A stretch of DNA of 64,000 bases from Paenibacillus montanisoli (GTDB taxonomy: Bacteria; Bacillota; Bacilli; Paenibacillales; Paenibacillaceae). The stretch's first letter is position 1. Each line of letters opens with the position of its first letter. The stretch is taken from positions 1,922,001 to 1,986,000 of the forward strand of contig NZ_QLUW01000001.1 in NCBI RefSeq assembly GCF_003268025.1. Reading direction: 5' to 3'. Shown here piece by piece: positions 7,894 to 16,252 of this stretch. The notes below the pieces were generated by a model that was not told the DNA's origin, did not search any database, and worked only from the letters and a program-made list of their open reading frames with translations. A program made the translations under genes and the position numbers.

Positions 7894-9136
7894 TCGCTAC
7901 AGCTCCGTTTCCGCCGGAGAAATACGGGAAGCGAACGTCGACCGCGAAGCCCGTTCCCGGCTCCGTCCCGACATGCACTTCTCCGTTCCACTCCTGTACT
8001 CGTTCCTGCATATTGATCAAACCGAAGCCCGGATTGAGCTCCCCTGGCGTTTCGCCGTCGTTTCGGATGCGAAGCGAGAATCCGCTTTCGGCATAGGCCA
8101 GCACGATCTCGGCTTTCCTGGCATGTCCGTGCTTCTGGGCGTTTGTAAGGGATTCCTGCACGATGCGATACGCCGTCAATTGAAGCTTGCCCGGCAGCTC
8201 GACAGGCTGGCCTTCCACATGGAGGGTCGTTTTCACTTCGGCCCACTTGGTGAACTCCTGCGCGAGCTGTTCAAGGTGCTCCTTCAGCGAGGTCGAGCGG
8301 ACCGGCTCTTCGCGGATCGCCCGGACCGACAGTCGAATCTCCTGCAGCGACGCGCGAATCAAGTTCTCGCATTCCGCGTAGGTTTGTTCGCTGCGCTGCG
8401 GATCCACCTGGCTTAATTTCCGCGCCGCCTGCATTTGCACGAGAAGCGCCGTCAGCTTATGGCCGACCGTATCGTGTATCTCGCGCGCGATCCGGATCCG
8501 CTCCTTGGCCGCGCCCCACTCTTCCGTTTGCAGCGCGTACGCCTGCAACTGCGCATGAGCCTGCGCCAATTCCCCGAACAGCTTCAGCGTATTGTCGCGC
8601 GCGTTCCGTTGAACCTGGATCAGAACGCTCACGATGCCCGCGAACACGATAAAAGACCCGGTCGTAAAATAGCCGATTTCATCCAATTCCCGGTAGACAT
8701 ACCAATCCACGCTCCCCATCGTGATCGCGTAAACCAGCAGCAGCAATAGACAGGTCAAGATGATCCTGCGGGTACCCTGGACGAACATCAAAATCGCCAG
8801 TGCCGTAATACCGACGAAGAGATGATTCGGGAAGTTCCCCCCGATATAGATATAGCCGTACGCCGCGGATATGACGAAATCGAGGATGAGCAGGTGAAAT
8901 AGCCCGCTTCGCCGCCTGCTCCTTCTCAAGTAGACGTAATTGACGAACATAAAGGCCGCGATGGAGATGAAAATAAAGCTGATTCTCCAAAACAGGTCGA
9001 TCGAATAATCAAAATAAAAGATGCCGGCCATGGCTAAATTAAGAAAGAGCTTGGTGCCGAAAATCAACTTCCACGTTCGGGAATCGCTCCATCCGCCTCC
9101 GGCGGTCGTCTGGCTCTCGACGTTCGTTTCCTTCAT
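7874..9136 (-). CDS. Sensor histidine kinase, HisKA_3 (DesK/LiaS-like)
   Basis: Membrane sensor partner of the response regulator just downstream. The 420 residues carry about five or six membrane helices between residues 24 and 176, a short coiled segment, the dimerisation/phosphoacceptor box with His221 in REIHDTVGHKLTALLVQMQ, and a GHKL ATPase with QESLTNAQKHGHA and GFGLINMQERV. There is no large extracytoplasmic domain, so the signal is likely sensed in or at the membrane. Translation of the regulator is probably coupled (20 bp overlap). Confidence 0.92.
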   Translation of the reverse strand: MKETNVESQTTAGGGWSDSRTWKLIFGTKLFLNLAMAGIFYFDYSIDLFWRISFIFISIAAFMFVNYVYLRRSRRRSGLFHLLILDFVISAAYGYIYIGGNFPNHLFVGITALAILMFVQGTRRIILTCLLLLLVYAITMGSVDWYVYRELDEIGYFTTGSFIVFAGIVSVLIQVQRNARDNTLKLFGELAQAHAQLQAYALQTEEWGAAKERIRIAREIHDTVGHKLTALLVQMQAARKLSQVDPQRSEQTYAECENLIRASLQEIRLSVRAIREEPVRSTSLKEHLEQLAQEFTKWAEVKTTLHVEGQPVELPGKLQLTAYRIVQESLTNAQKHGHARKAEIVLAYAESGFSLRIRNDGETPGELNPGFGLINMQERVQEWNGEVHVGTEPGTGFAVDVRFPYFSGGNGAVAIENSYR

Positions 9137-9326
9137 AGGCTTGCAACCCGCTCCCCTCTGGAATGATGATGGCTTCTTTAAAGTACCATGCCGGTTTCGA
9201 CAAAATCAAACCCCTCCAACGGCCATCATGAATACCGCGTACAGCGCGGATATATTTTTCGATTCAATGTTCATGTCAACCGACAGTTGCACTAATGAAC
9301 GTGAAAACAGTTTTTTTCCACTAAAC

Positions 9327-9353
9327 ACAAAAAAGCCGCGATTTTACGCGGCA
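9327..9353 (-). terminator. Terminator downstream of cwlJ
   Basis: Hairpin GCCGCG/CGCGGC followed, on the minus strand, by a run of T. It is flanked on the plus side by a degenerate copy of the dispersed fold-back repeat (GTTCTTGTCATCCGACAC at 9371-9388). The rest of 9137-9438 shows no gene. Confidence 0.7.
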
Positions 9354-9438
9354 CATAATGAGATAAAGTTCTTGTCATCCGACACATGGCTGTGACAAAT
9401 AAGGTTAAGAGATCCTGAGCTCGGTTCGTTTATAAAAA

Positions 9439-9882
9439 TTAAAACGTATTATATACATTTTCACATTCTTCCGCGGTCGGTTCATAAAAGCAGTGCTTCT
9501 TCCATCGTCCTACGAACGGCTGATTATACCAAGTTGGCGGACATGGTCCGGGATTTTCAAACGATCCTGGACGGAAATACCATAGGGAGAATTTGGCTGG
9601 CCAATTCCGCTCCCCATTCACAGTCCGCTGTGCCAGACGGCGTTCCCTATCTCTTGCGCTTTGATAGTACATACCATGTTGCAACGCTTCGAACGCGTGC
9701 GGCTGGTTGATCATTTGAGGAATTGTCCGGATTCCTTTAAAATCAGAGCAATTCGCTCTTATTCGGTTGATGCCAACATTTCCAACAAGGAGCATGCCCA
9801 TCTCGCCTTCGGTCTCAGCTTCAGCTCGAAGCAACCTTGCCAGCATATCAATATCCTGTTTCCTGGCCTTTACGACTGCCAT
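9439..9882 (-). CDS. cwlJ: Spore cortex-lytic hydrolase CwlJ
   Basis: Cortex peptidoglycan hydrolase of the SleB/CwlJ (Hydrolase_2) family, placed in the spore coat and activated by Ca-dipicolinate during germination. The 147-residue product matches Bacillus CwlJ nearly end to end: ARLLRAEAETEGEMGMLLVG, NGERNWPAKFSLWYF, and the C-terminal CFYEPTAEECENVYNTF. There is no signal peptide, as expected for CwlJ rather than SleB. I moved the start to ATG 9882, where AGAGGTGAG sits at ideal distance; the longer frame to 9981 lacks such a site and the extra 33 residues are absent from the family. The partner gerQ is not in this window. Confidence 0.95.
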   Translation of the reverse strand: MAVVKARKQDIDMLARLLRAEAETEGEMGMLLVGNVGINRIRANCSDFKGIRTIPQMINQPHAFEALQHGMYYQSARDRERRLAQRTVNGERNWPAKFSLWYFRPGSFENPGPCPPTWYNQPFVGRWKKHCFYEPTAEECENVYNTF

Positions 9883-9987
9883 TGGCTCACCTCTTTTTAT
9901 TTCTAGACTCATCATATTGTACGTGAAGCGGATGTGTTCCTCTGTCAAAGTAGTGAGCGATAATAAATAGCCAATCCCCACAATTTC

Positions 9988-10428
9988 TCACTGATCACCA
10001 AAAATCCACTTCTCTCCATATCGATTATCGAACCCGCCTCCAGGACTCTGATCATGGATATTGTTGATGGTCTTAACACCTCGATACCAAGCAATGTGCC
10101 TTGTATTTCCTATTGTATATTCGATTTTAAAGACGATATTGTAATTTCCTGCTTCTGATTCAAATGGAGTTAAGTCTTTCTCCACATTCATTTTTTCAAT
10201 TAGAATAACTTGGCCACCTCTTTGCTCAATCACACGAGCAATTTCTTTCTTTAAATTATCATCATGCAATTTTGCAACAATTAATACGAGTGGTATGCCA
10301 ATTAATAATGTCACAATGATTGATCCTAACATTGCTCCCTTTTGCTTCCTAAACAATATCGAAACAATAACTCCAGATATTATCGTGATCAGTAATATAA
10401 CTACTAAAATTGTCATCACGGTTCCCAT
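9988..10428 (-). CDS. Hypothetical protein with two N-terminal membrane helices
   Basis: 146 residues with membrane segments at about 4-26 and 31-52, then a soluble domain of about 90 residues ending in YGEKWIFGDQ. The family is not recognised. The soluble part is mixed alpha/beta by eye with no catalytic motif. It lies 100 bp upstream of cwlJ on the same strand, but the cwlJ ribosome-binding site is in between and co-transcription is uncertain. Confidence 0.6.
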   Translation of the reverse strand: MGTVMTILVVILLITIISGVIVSILFRKQKGAMLGSIIVTLLIGIPLVLIVAKLHDDNLKKEIARVIEQRGGQVILIEKMNVEKDLTPFESEAGNYNIVFKIEYTIGNTRHIAWYRGVKTINNIHDQSPGGGFDNRYGEKWIFGDQ

Positions 10429-10520
10429 TTCTTTTGTATGTCCTCTTTCTCAGGTATTTAAGGAATGGTATTCACGAAGTTCGAAATTCCATCCAAATGA
10501 TTCGATCCAGGTATTTGTCA

Positions 10521-10608
10521 TCGCCAAATGACAAGAACTTGATCCGATAAACCAAAAAGCCCGCGTATTACGCGGACTTCATTCGGACAATGTTCTTGTC
10601 AAACGACA
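10521..10608. repeat. Fold-back repeat element (best copy) containing a terminator hairpin
   Basis: Left arm AAATGACAAGAACTTGATCCG (20-base core) is the inverse complement, with a few mismatches, of the right arm CGGACAATGTTCTTGTCAA. The centre holds a second hairpin, CCGCG-TATTA-CGCGG with an A-run, which on the minus strand is a terminator for alaX. The element overlaps the alaX stop codon. Related copies: 314-358, 9327-9390, 20957-20985, 21386-21416, 62757-62825. Confidence 0.7.
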
Positions 10609-11780
10609 CTGTTTTGGAACCTTGCTCTAGCGAATTCGTAGAACGCCAATGCTTCGTTCAGTGTCCCGAATCCAGCCTGAGCCATGGTGCTGCTGCCTCC
10701 GCCTTTGCCGCCGTACGCCTCTAGATGTTCCTTGAAAAATGCGCCGCAAGAAAGCTCGAATCTCCCGCTATGCGACAGTACTACTTTCAAATCAGCAAGA
10801 TCGGCGAGCAGCACGGGATCGTTGGTCAAAGACGTGAGCTTTATCGCCAGGCTTTGCATATCTTTCAACGGCTTGTTCTCAAACTGATGCGCGATCAAGC
10901 AGCTTTCCTGCAATTCCAAGAGCTCTCGCGCGACAAACGAATCATTCTGCTCCTTGAGAGCGGCCATTTCTGTTTGAAACTGTTTTTGCTCTTGCTCCCA
11001 CTTTTCAACGCGAGCAATTATTTCATCTTTACCGGTATTGAATTTTAAAGACAGCTTCCCTATAATCCCCAAGCAATCGTTAAATTCCTTTAAGGCGCGG
11101 TTACCGCATTTGAATGAAATTCGGGTATTCCCTTTCATCTTTTCCGTTCTCAGCAACTTGATCATCCCGATTCCACCCGTAGACGAAACATGCGTCCCGC
11201 CGCATGCATTGTATTCCACCCTCTCAATTTCGACAATCCGTATGTTCCCCGACACTTTCGGCGGCTTTGCCAGCGGCAAACTGCCAGCCTCCTCCTCGGA
11301 AACCATATAACTAGCAATTCGGTGATTATCGTAGATGGCCTGGTTCACTTCCCGTTCCAGATGGGATAGCTGCTCCGGGGTTAGCTCGGGCTTTGCCACA
11401 TCGATAGTCGCGAATTCGATGCCCAAGTGAAAGCTTAGCGTCATCGCATCAAATAACTTTAGACAGACCGCCGACAGCAGATGCTGACCGCTATGCTGCT
11501 GCATATGATCGAATCTTCGTTGCCAATCGATCCGGCATGACGCTGCCGAACCCTCCGGCAATCGCTCTACTTTATGCAGCACTTCATCTTCCTCGCTAAT
11601 AACATCCAGTACAGGGACACCGTTAATCTTTCCCGTATCGCAAGGTTGGCCCCCTCCATGAGGATAAAAGGCGCTTTCCTCCAAGAGGACATACCACCCA
11701 TCATCTCTCTTGAGCGACTTCGTAATGTTCGTCTCCCATTCGGTTACATAGGAAGAATTATAATACAATCTAATCGTCAT
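10599..11780 (-). CDS. Alanyl-tRNA editing protein AlaX, long form with DHHA1 domain
   Basis: Free-standing trans-editing factor that hydrolyses mischarged Ser- or Gly-tRNA(Ala). The 393 residues show the AlaRS editing fold with the zinc ligands His96 and His100 (HSGQH) and Cys193 and His197 (CGGTH), a glycine-rich N-terminal part (FYPHGGGQPCDTG), a coiled-coil, and a C-terminal DHHA1-like domain ending GGKGGGSSTMAQAGF. There is no aminoacylation domain, so it is not alaS. It appears monocistronic, with a terminator overlapping its stop codon. Confidence 0.92.
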   Translation of the reverse strand: MTIRLYYNSSYVTEWETNITKSLKRDDGWYVLLEESAFYPHGGGQPCDTGKINGVPVLDVISEEDEVLHKVERLPEGSAASCRIDWQRRFDHMQQHSGQHLLSAVCLKLFDAMTLSFHLGIEFATIDVAKPELTPEQLSHLEREVNQAIYDNHRIASYMVSEEEAGSLPLAKPPKVSGNIRIVEIERVEYNACGGTHVSSTGGIGMIKLLRTEKMKGNTRISFKCGNRALKEFNDCLGIIGKLSLKFNTGKDEIIARVEKWEQEQKQFQTEMAALKEQNDSFVARELLELQESCLIAHQFENKPLKDMQSLAIKLTSLTNDPVLLADLADLKVVLSHSGRFELSCGAFFKEHLEAYGGKGGGSSTMAQAGFGTLNEALAFYEFARARFQNSVV

Positions 11781-11870
11781 CGTTCAATCCCTTTTCTTTC
11801 GCATAATCACTTCTCATTCTATTTTATCCTTTTGATTCTGAATTAATAGGTCCAGCCACCCGTTAGCGGA

Positions 11871-11898
11871 AAAGGCCGCCGTTATTGTCGGCAGCCTT
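11871..11898 (-). terminator. Terminator after the zinc-ribbon gene
   Basis: Inverted repeat AAGGCCGCCG/CGGCAGCCTT with a single internal mismatch and a short T tail on the minus strand. Confidence 0.65.
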
Positions 11899-11930
11899 GT
11901 TTCGAGTTATCAATTCAACAAACGTACATA

Positions 11931-12128
11931 CTATTCACTAAATTCTTTGTATTCATTAATGTAAAAAGCTACATAACCGCAATTTGAACAAACGGCTGCT
12001 TTAGTTTTTGCAGATACTTTGTTGAAAAGTCCTTTTCTCTTTTTAGATATTTTAATTCCAGCCAGATCACCTTCAACTTTAATGTTACAATCTTTTATCA
12101 TTTCATTTTGACATTGATTACATTTCAT
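11931..12128 (-). CDS. Small zinc-ribbon protein
   Basis: 65 residues with two CxxC knuckles, MKCNQC at the N-terminus and VCSNCGY at about residue 47, consistent with one zinc ion bound in a ribbon. The middle is basic (KISKKRKGLFNK). Such proteins are annotated only as nucleic-acid-binding or zinc-ribbon proteins; no specific function is known. AAAGGAGG lies eight bases before the ATG. A possible 26-residue leader ORF overlaps its start. Confidence 0.8.
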   Translation of the reverse strand: MKCNQCQNEMIKDCNIKVEGDLAGIKISKKRKGLFNKVSAKTKAAVCSNCGYVAFYINEYKEFSE

Positions 12129-12198
12129 CTATATACCTCCTTTGGTTTTTACTACTTGTTTCTTTAGATACGAACAAAAAAATGTATAGTTTCACCAT
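12118..12198 (-). CDS. Possible 26-residue leader ORF before the zinc-ribbon gene
   Basis: ATG at 12198 is preceded by a strong GGAGGGGG. The peptide (MVKLYIFLFVSKETSSKNQR, then YIDEM) ends with a TAA inside the first codons of the zinc-ribbon gene. A good ribosome-binding site and an overlapping stop are typical of translationally coupled leaders, but the sequence has no recognised homolog and could be fortuitous. Confidence 0.35.
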   Translation of the reverse strand: MVKLYIFLFVSKETSSKNQRRYIDEM

Positions 12199-12345
12199 AA
12201 TTCCCCCTCCTTCATTAGTTTGTACGGTTTTCCGATTCCGAAGGAAATTGTGATCCCATCGAAAAAACGTTACGATAGAGTCAACAGCGAGATTAGCAGA
12301 CTCCGTTCGCCAAATCGATCGACGAAATCCGAGGAGGAATCGAAA

Positions 12346-13326
12346 ATGGAATACACCCGCCTGGGCCAAACCGGCCTGGAGGTATCCAGACTATGTCTGG
12401 GCTGCATGAGCTACGGCATACCGTCAAGAGGAACGCATTCGTGGACGCTGGACGAAGAGCGGAGCCGCCCCTTCATCCGCAAGGCACTTGATCTAGGCAT
12501 CAATTTCTTCGATACCGCCAACGTTTACTCGGACGGCACGAGCGAAGAAATCGTCGGGCGCGCGCTGATGGATTTCGCCCGGCGCGAGGACGTCGTCATC
12601 GCGACCAAGGTTCACGGCCGCATGCGGACCGGCCCGAACGGCGCCGGCTTGTCGCGCAAAGCGATCCTGAGCGAAGTCGACGACAGCCTGAGAAGACTCG
12701 GCACGGACTATATCGATCTCTATCAAATTCACCGCTGGGACCCGCATACGCCGATCGAAGAAACGATGGAAGCGCTGCACGATGTCGTCAAGTCCGGCAA
12801 GGCCCGCTATATCGGTGCTTCGTCCATGTACGCCTGGCAGTTTCTCAAAGCGCAATTCACGGCGGAAAAGCACGGCTGGACAAAATTCGTCAGCATGCAA
12901 AATCATTTGAATCTGCTGTACCGCGAGGAAGAACGGGAAATGCTTCCGCTCTGCCGGGATCTCGGCGTAGGCGTCATCCCGTGGAGCCCGCTGGCCCGCG
13001 GCCGCTTGACGCGCGGCTGGGACGATATCAGCGAAAGGTCGGAAACCGACGCGTTCGGCAAGACGCTGTATACGTCCGCCGTCGAGTCGGATCGCGCGAT
13101 CGTCGAACGCGTCGGGCGCATCGCGGCCGAGCACGGGGTATCGCATGCCCAGGTCGCGCTGGCCTGGGTGCTAAGCAAATCCGCGGTCACAGCGCCGATC
13201 ATCGGCGCGACGAAGGCCGGTCATTTGGACGACGCGGCCGCGGCGCTCTCGCTTGCGTTGACTTCCGACGAAATCCGGGAGCTGGAAGAGCTGTACGTGC
13301 CGCATCCCGTACTGGGCTTCCAGTAA
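12346..13326 (+). CDS. Aldo/keto reductase
   Basis: NADPH-dependent oxidoreductase of the AKR superfamily, TIM-barrel, cytoplasmic; substrate unknown. The 326 residues contain the catalytic tetrad in context: Asp and Tyr in FFDTANVYSDG, Lys in VIATKVHG, His in LYQIHRWDPHTP; the cofactor-binding end reads GATKAGHLDDA. I use ATG 12346 (GAGGAGG upstream); the longer frame from 12220 has no support. It begins a block that is visibly richer in G+C than both flanks. A second aldo/keto reductase is encoded at 50669-51607, but the two are not close copies. Confidence 0.92.
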   Translation: MEYTRLGQTGLEVSRLCLGCMSYGIPSRGTHSWTLDEERSRPFIRKALDLGINFFDTANVYSDGTSEEIVGRALMDFARREDVVIATKVHGRMRTGPNGAGLSRKAILSEVDDSLRRLGTDYIDLYQIHRWDPHTPIEETMEALHDVVKSGKARYIGASSMYAWQFLKAQFTAEKHGWTKFVSMQNHLNLLYREEEREMLPLCRDLGVGVIPWSPLARGRLTRGWDDISERSETDAFGKTLYTSAVESDRAIVERVGRIAAEHGVSHAQVALAWVLSKSAVTAPIIGATKAGHLDDAAAALSLALTSDEIRELEELYVPHPVLGFQ

Positions 13327-13414
13327 CACGGGAACGCGTGCAGCCTGCCCGGACGTGACTGTGCCCGCGGAAAGAGCAAGCCCAGTAGCACGTTTGCGCT
13401 TGATACAGCACCGA

Positions 13415-13445
13415 GAGGCGGCCTCCGAAATTTCGGAGGCCGCCT
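13415..13445 (+). terminator. Terminator after the aldo/keto reductase
   Basis: Perfect inverted repeat with 13-base arms (GCGGCCTCCGAAA and complement) followed by TTCTTC. The remaining bases between the two genes (13327-13620) carry no other recognised feature. Confidence 0.8.
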
Positions 13446-13620
13446 TCTTCATGGCCGATCATCGCAGCAACAGGTTCTGTCCTCAAAATCACCTAGGATC
13501 ATCTGATCCAGCGTCGTGCCGACGTTTTGCACGCAATCGATACTCCTTTCGTTATGTTCTCGCCTATCACTCGCGCAATCCTTGAACCGGTTGCTATAAT
13601 ACGAGATGAAGGAGTGAGCC

Positions 13621-14787
13621 ATGATGAAACGATTCATTGACAGCCCCATTCGCAACGAGGAAGAACGCAGCCGTGCCTTGCTCGTCGAGCGGCTGGCAGC
13701 CCGATTCGCGGAGCGAGCGCCCCGGTACGATCGCGAGGGCTCGTTTCCGTTCGATAATTTTGCCGACTTGCGGGAGAACGGATATCTAAAGCTGACCGTT
13801 CCCCGGGCTTTCGGCGGCGACGAAATCCCGTTGTACGAGTTCGTCCTGCTGCAGGAACGGCTTGCTTACGGGGACGGCTCGACCGCGCTTGCCGTTGGTT
13901 GGCATCTCGGCCAGATCATGCATTTGCGCACGACCGGAAAGTGGCCGGCAGTGACGTTCGAAGCACTGTGCCGCTCCGTCGTGAAGGAAGGCACGATGAT
14001 CAATACGTTCGCCAGCGAAGCGTCCTCCGGCAGCCCGAGCCGCGGCGGCCGTCCGGAAACGACCGCGGTTGCCGCGGACGGAGGTTGGCGGATCACGGGA
14101 CGCAAGACGTTCAGCACGCTGTCGCCGATTCTCGACCGTTTTGTCGTATCCGCCTATATCCCGGATGAAGACTGTACGGCCGACTTTCTCGTCCATCGGT
14201 CGGAGCGGGTGTCGATCGTGGAAACATGGGACACGATCGGGATGCGCGCGACGGGCAGCCATGACGTCGTGCTGGACGGAGCTTTCGCTGGCGCGGACAG
14301 CCGGCTGACCGGCAAAGGCACGGATGACGGCGGCGGCTGGCTGCTGCATATTCCGGCCTGCTATATGGGCATCGCCCTGGCCGCGCGCGACTATGCACTC
14401 GCATTCGCCCGCACGTATAAGCCCAATTCCTTGGATAAACCGATTGCAGCCCTCCCTGCCGTTCAACAGACGATCGGGGAGATGGAGGTCGAGCTTCGCA
14501 CCGCCCGCACGCTGTTGTATGAGTCGGCCGACAAATGGGACAAGGAACCGGCGGAACGGACCGCGATGAAGCCGGAGCTCGGCCTGGCGAAATATACGGT
14601 CACGAACAACGCCATCCGCGTCGTCGACTTGGCGATGCGCATCGTCGGCGGCACCAGCCTGTCGCGCGCGAATCCGCTGGAGCGCTATTACCGCGACGTC
14701 CGCGCCGGCTTGCACAACCCGCCGATGGACAGCTCGGTCATCCAGACGCTGGCCGCGTCCGCGCTTGGCGAGGGTTCGCCTTCGTAG
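13621..14787 (+). CDS. Acyl-CoA dehydrogenase-like flavoprotein
   Basis: 388 residues with the three-domain acyl-CoA dehydrogenase fold: helical N-terminus, a middle beta domain (NTFASEASSGSPSRGG, GWRITGRKTFSTLSP, WDTIGMRATGSHDV) and a C-terminal helical domain (AKYTVTNNAIRVVDLAMRIVGG). The usual catalytic Glu near the C-terminus is not obvious; the corresponding stretch reads LERYYRDVRAGLHNPPMDS, more like flavin-dependent monooxygenase or desulfurization-type relatives. The substrate is unknown and it need not act on acyl-CoA. GGAGTGAG precedes ATG 13621. Strong G+C-rich codon use, shared with the upstream aldo/keto reductase and the downstream bshB2. Confidence 0.85.
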   Translation: MMKRFIDSPIRNEEERSRALLVERLAARFAERAPRYDREGSFPFDNFADLRENGYLKLTVPRAFGGDEIPLYEFVLLQERLAYGDGSTALAVGWHLGQIMHLRTTGKWPAVTFEALCRSVVKEGTMINTFASEASSGSPSRGGRPETTAVAADGGWRITGRKTFSTLSPILDRFVVSAYIPDEDCTADFLVHRSERVSIVETWDTIGMRATGSHDVVLDGAFAGADSRLTGKGTDDGGGWLLHIPACYMGIALAARDYALAFARTYKPNSLDKPIAALPAVQQTIGEMEVELRTARTLLYESADKWDKEPAERTAMKPELGLAKYTVTNNAIRVVDLAMRIVGGTSLSRANPLERYYRDVRAGLHNPPMDSSVIQTLAASALGEGSPS

Positions 14788-14918
14788 GCGAGCCGCTGCT
14801 GATGATGCACGGCCGACGCCATCGCGCTGCGTCTTGAAACAAGGCGCCTTCGGCGTTATTATGCGCGCCGGGGGCACGGACCGCGCGAGGCTGCTGAGCT
14901 AAGGTCCTGTAAATACAA

Positions 14919-14961
14919 CGGACACAGAAGCCGCTAGATTCTACTAGCGGCCTCTGTGCCG
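14919..14961. terminator. Bidirectional terminator between convergent genes
   Basis: Long inverted repeat (CGGACACAGA-GCCGCTAG with complement CTAGCGG-CTCTGTGCCG) between the convergent acyl-CoA-dehydrogenase-like and bshB2 genes. No long T-run on either strand. Confidence 0.6.
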
Positions 14962-14986
14962 TTCATGGACGTAAAATTTAAGACAT

Positions 14987-15694
14987 TCAAAACAAATCGT
15001 CATTCGCCCGCTGCGTCGCGTTGACGTCCCCTTTCAGGAAATATTCATACTTTCCGAACCGGGTCAGCGCCGCTTTATCGGATTGCCATACCCATTCGTC
15101 GATTTCGGTTTGGCATCGGTGAGCGCGGAACGCGGCAAGCTTAGCTGCGTTGTGCGCCTGCACGTCGACACGGACGACGTCCTTTTTGGTGTATCCGTAA
15201 CGCTCCGGACGCTCCATCGCGTCGCCGAACGTAATGTAGTACAGCGCTCCTTTGTCCGCCGAACGCCGGAAGGCGGCCGTCGCGGCCTTGCCGATCGCGC
15301 AGTGGTCCGGATGTCCGCCGTACCGTTCATGGAACGTCAGCACGACGTCCGGCTCCACTTCGCGGATAAGCGATTCGATGCGCCCGATCAGCGATGCTTC
15401 GTCCTCGAATTCAACGGTTTTGTCGCGGATGCCGAAGAAAATCAGCCTTCCGATGCCCAGGCAGTCGCAGGCTTCCCGCAGCTCCTGCTCGCGGGCGAGG
15501 GCCATCGTTTCGCGATTGAGGTACGGCGGGTTGCCCATTCGGCGGCCCATATCGCCCTTCGTTGCGCTTACTAGCGTGATCTCGACGCCTTCGGAGGCGT
15601 ATTTGGCCATCGTGCCCCCGCAAATAAACGACTCGTCGTCGGGATGGGCGAATACCGCCAGCAGCTTGCGTTTCGGCGCTTGTTCATGGTTCAT
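14987..15694 (-). CDS. bshB2: Bacillithiol biosynthesis deacetylase BshB2 (PIG-L family)
   Basis: Zinc-dependent deacetylase of the LmbE/PIG-L family that removes acetate from N-acetylglucosaminyl-malate in bacillithiol synthesis, or from bacillithiol conjugates. The 235 residues show the metal site HPDDESFICGG at the N-terminus and HPDH in GGHPDHCAIGK. The diagnostic block TKGDMGRRMGNPPYLNRET followed by IRDKTVEFEDE matches Bacillus YojG/BshB2 rather than BshB1. It overlaps yojF by four bases, the same gene order as in Bacillus subtilis. Confidence 0.92.
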   Translation of the reverse strand: MNHEQAPKRKLLAVFAHPDDESFICGGTMAKYASEGVEITLVSATKGDMGRRMGNPPYLNRETMALAREQELREACDCLGIGRLIFFGIRDKTVEFEDEASLIGRIESLIREVEPDVVLTFHERYGGHPDHCAIGKAATAAFRRSADKGALYYITFGDAMERPERYGYTKKDVVRVDVQAHNAAKLAAFRAHRCQTEIDEWVWQSDKAALTRFGKYEYFLKGDVNATQRANDDLF

Positions 15695-16002
15695 TCCGGA
15701 AACGGCTCCCTTCCTAGATGCAGCGCTACGTTCATGCGCCCTCTATCGTCATAGCCAGCCAGCAGCAGGCGGCCCTGCCCGTCCACCTCGAAATGCGTGA
15801 GCGCTTCCATCCGCAGCCAGCCATGGCCGTCGAAACGGAGCGCGGCGCGGAAAGACCCTTCCCCAGCGATAAAAGCGTGCGTTACCCGTACCTTGAAATT
15901 GCGAACGAACAAGAATGACGTCGCTTCGCTGTGGACATAAGCCTCGGCCCCGATGAATTTCCGGAGCTCGGCCTCCGCTTCCATTCTGTTAATAGGGATC
16001 AT
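15691..16002 (-). CDS. yojF: YojF-like protein (DUF1806)
   Basis: 103-residue protein of the DUF1806 family, found next to bshB2 in Bacillus; its biochemical role is unknown. The recognisable core is FRAALRFDGHGWLRMEALTHF and GQGRLLLAGYDDRGRMNVAL. It is about ten residues shorter than I recall for the Bacillus protein, with the gap after YVHSEAT. It is upstream of bshB2 with a four-base stop/start overlap. The longer minus-strand frame starting at 16235 reads through a terminator and is rejected. Confidence 0.85.
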   Translation of the reverse strand: MIPINRMEAEAELRKFIGAEAYVHSEATSFLFVRNFKVRVTHAFIAGEGSFRAALRFDGHGWLRMEALTHFEVDGQGRLLLAGYDDRGRMNVALHLGREPFPE

Positions 16003-16195
16003 GGCGCGAATCTCTTTTCTATAGTGATTTTGACTTCCAGCTTATTGTAGCACGGGAGGCATGCCGCGTTCGATTGCCGTCTTGGCCCGAATCGGCCGCT
16101 CAGCCTCGATCCTGGGGCATGAAGGAAGAAAAGTCCGAGGCGTGCTCGCGTTTCCTGTAATTCTAGCGGCGAAGCAGCTTCGTTATTGCTTCTTT

Positions 16196-16240
16196 CGCAA
16201 AAAAAACCCGGGTCGTATAAACTTATACGACCCAAGGTTT
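16196..16240 (-). terminator. Terminator after the PepSY gene
   Basis: Perfect hairpin GGGTCGTATAA/TTATACGACCC at 16210-16233 with a run of eight T on the minus strand. The flank CCCAAGGTTTTATG is repeated at the terminator of the APH-like gene (19005-19042). Confidence 0.88.
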
Positions 16241-16252
16241 TATGTCCGTGAT

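Noticed and set aside
9206..9274. 22-codon ORF upstream of the NarL-type kinase (MNIESKNISALYAVFMMAVG)
   Set aside because: Only a weak ribosome-binding site and no homolog; too short to support.
12493..13146. 217-codon minus-strand frame in the aldo/keto reductase
   Set aside because: Antisense shadow in GC-rich coding sequence; the plus-strand protein has a full catalytic tetrad.
13786..14877. 363-codon minus-strand frame in the acyl-CoA-dehydrogenase-like gene
   Set aside because: Long only because of high G+C; low-complexity Arg/Ala-rich translation with no motif.
15999..16235. 78-codon minus-strand frame upstream of yojF
   Set aside because: It spans the strong PepSY terminator at 16196-16240 and only overlaps yojF by chance; no ribosome-binding site or family.
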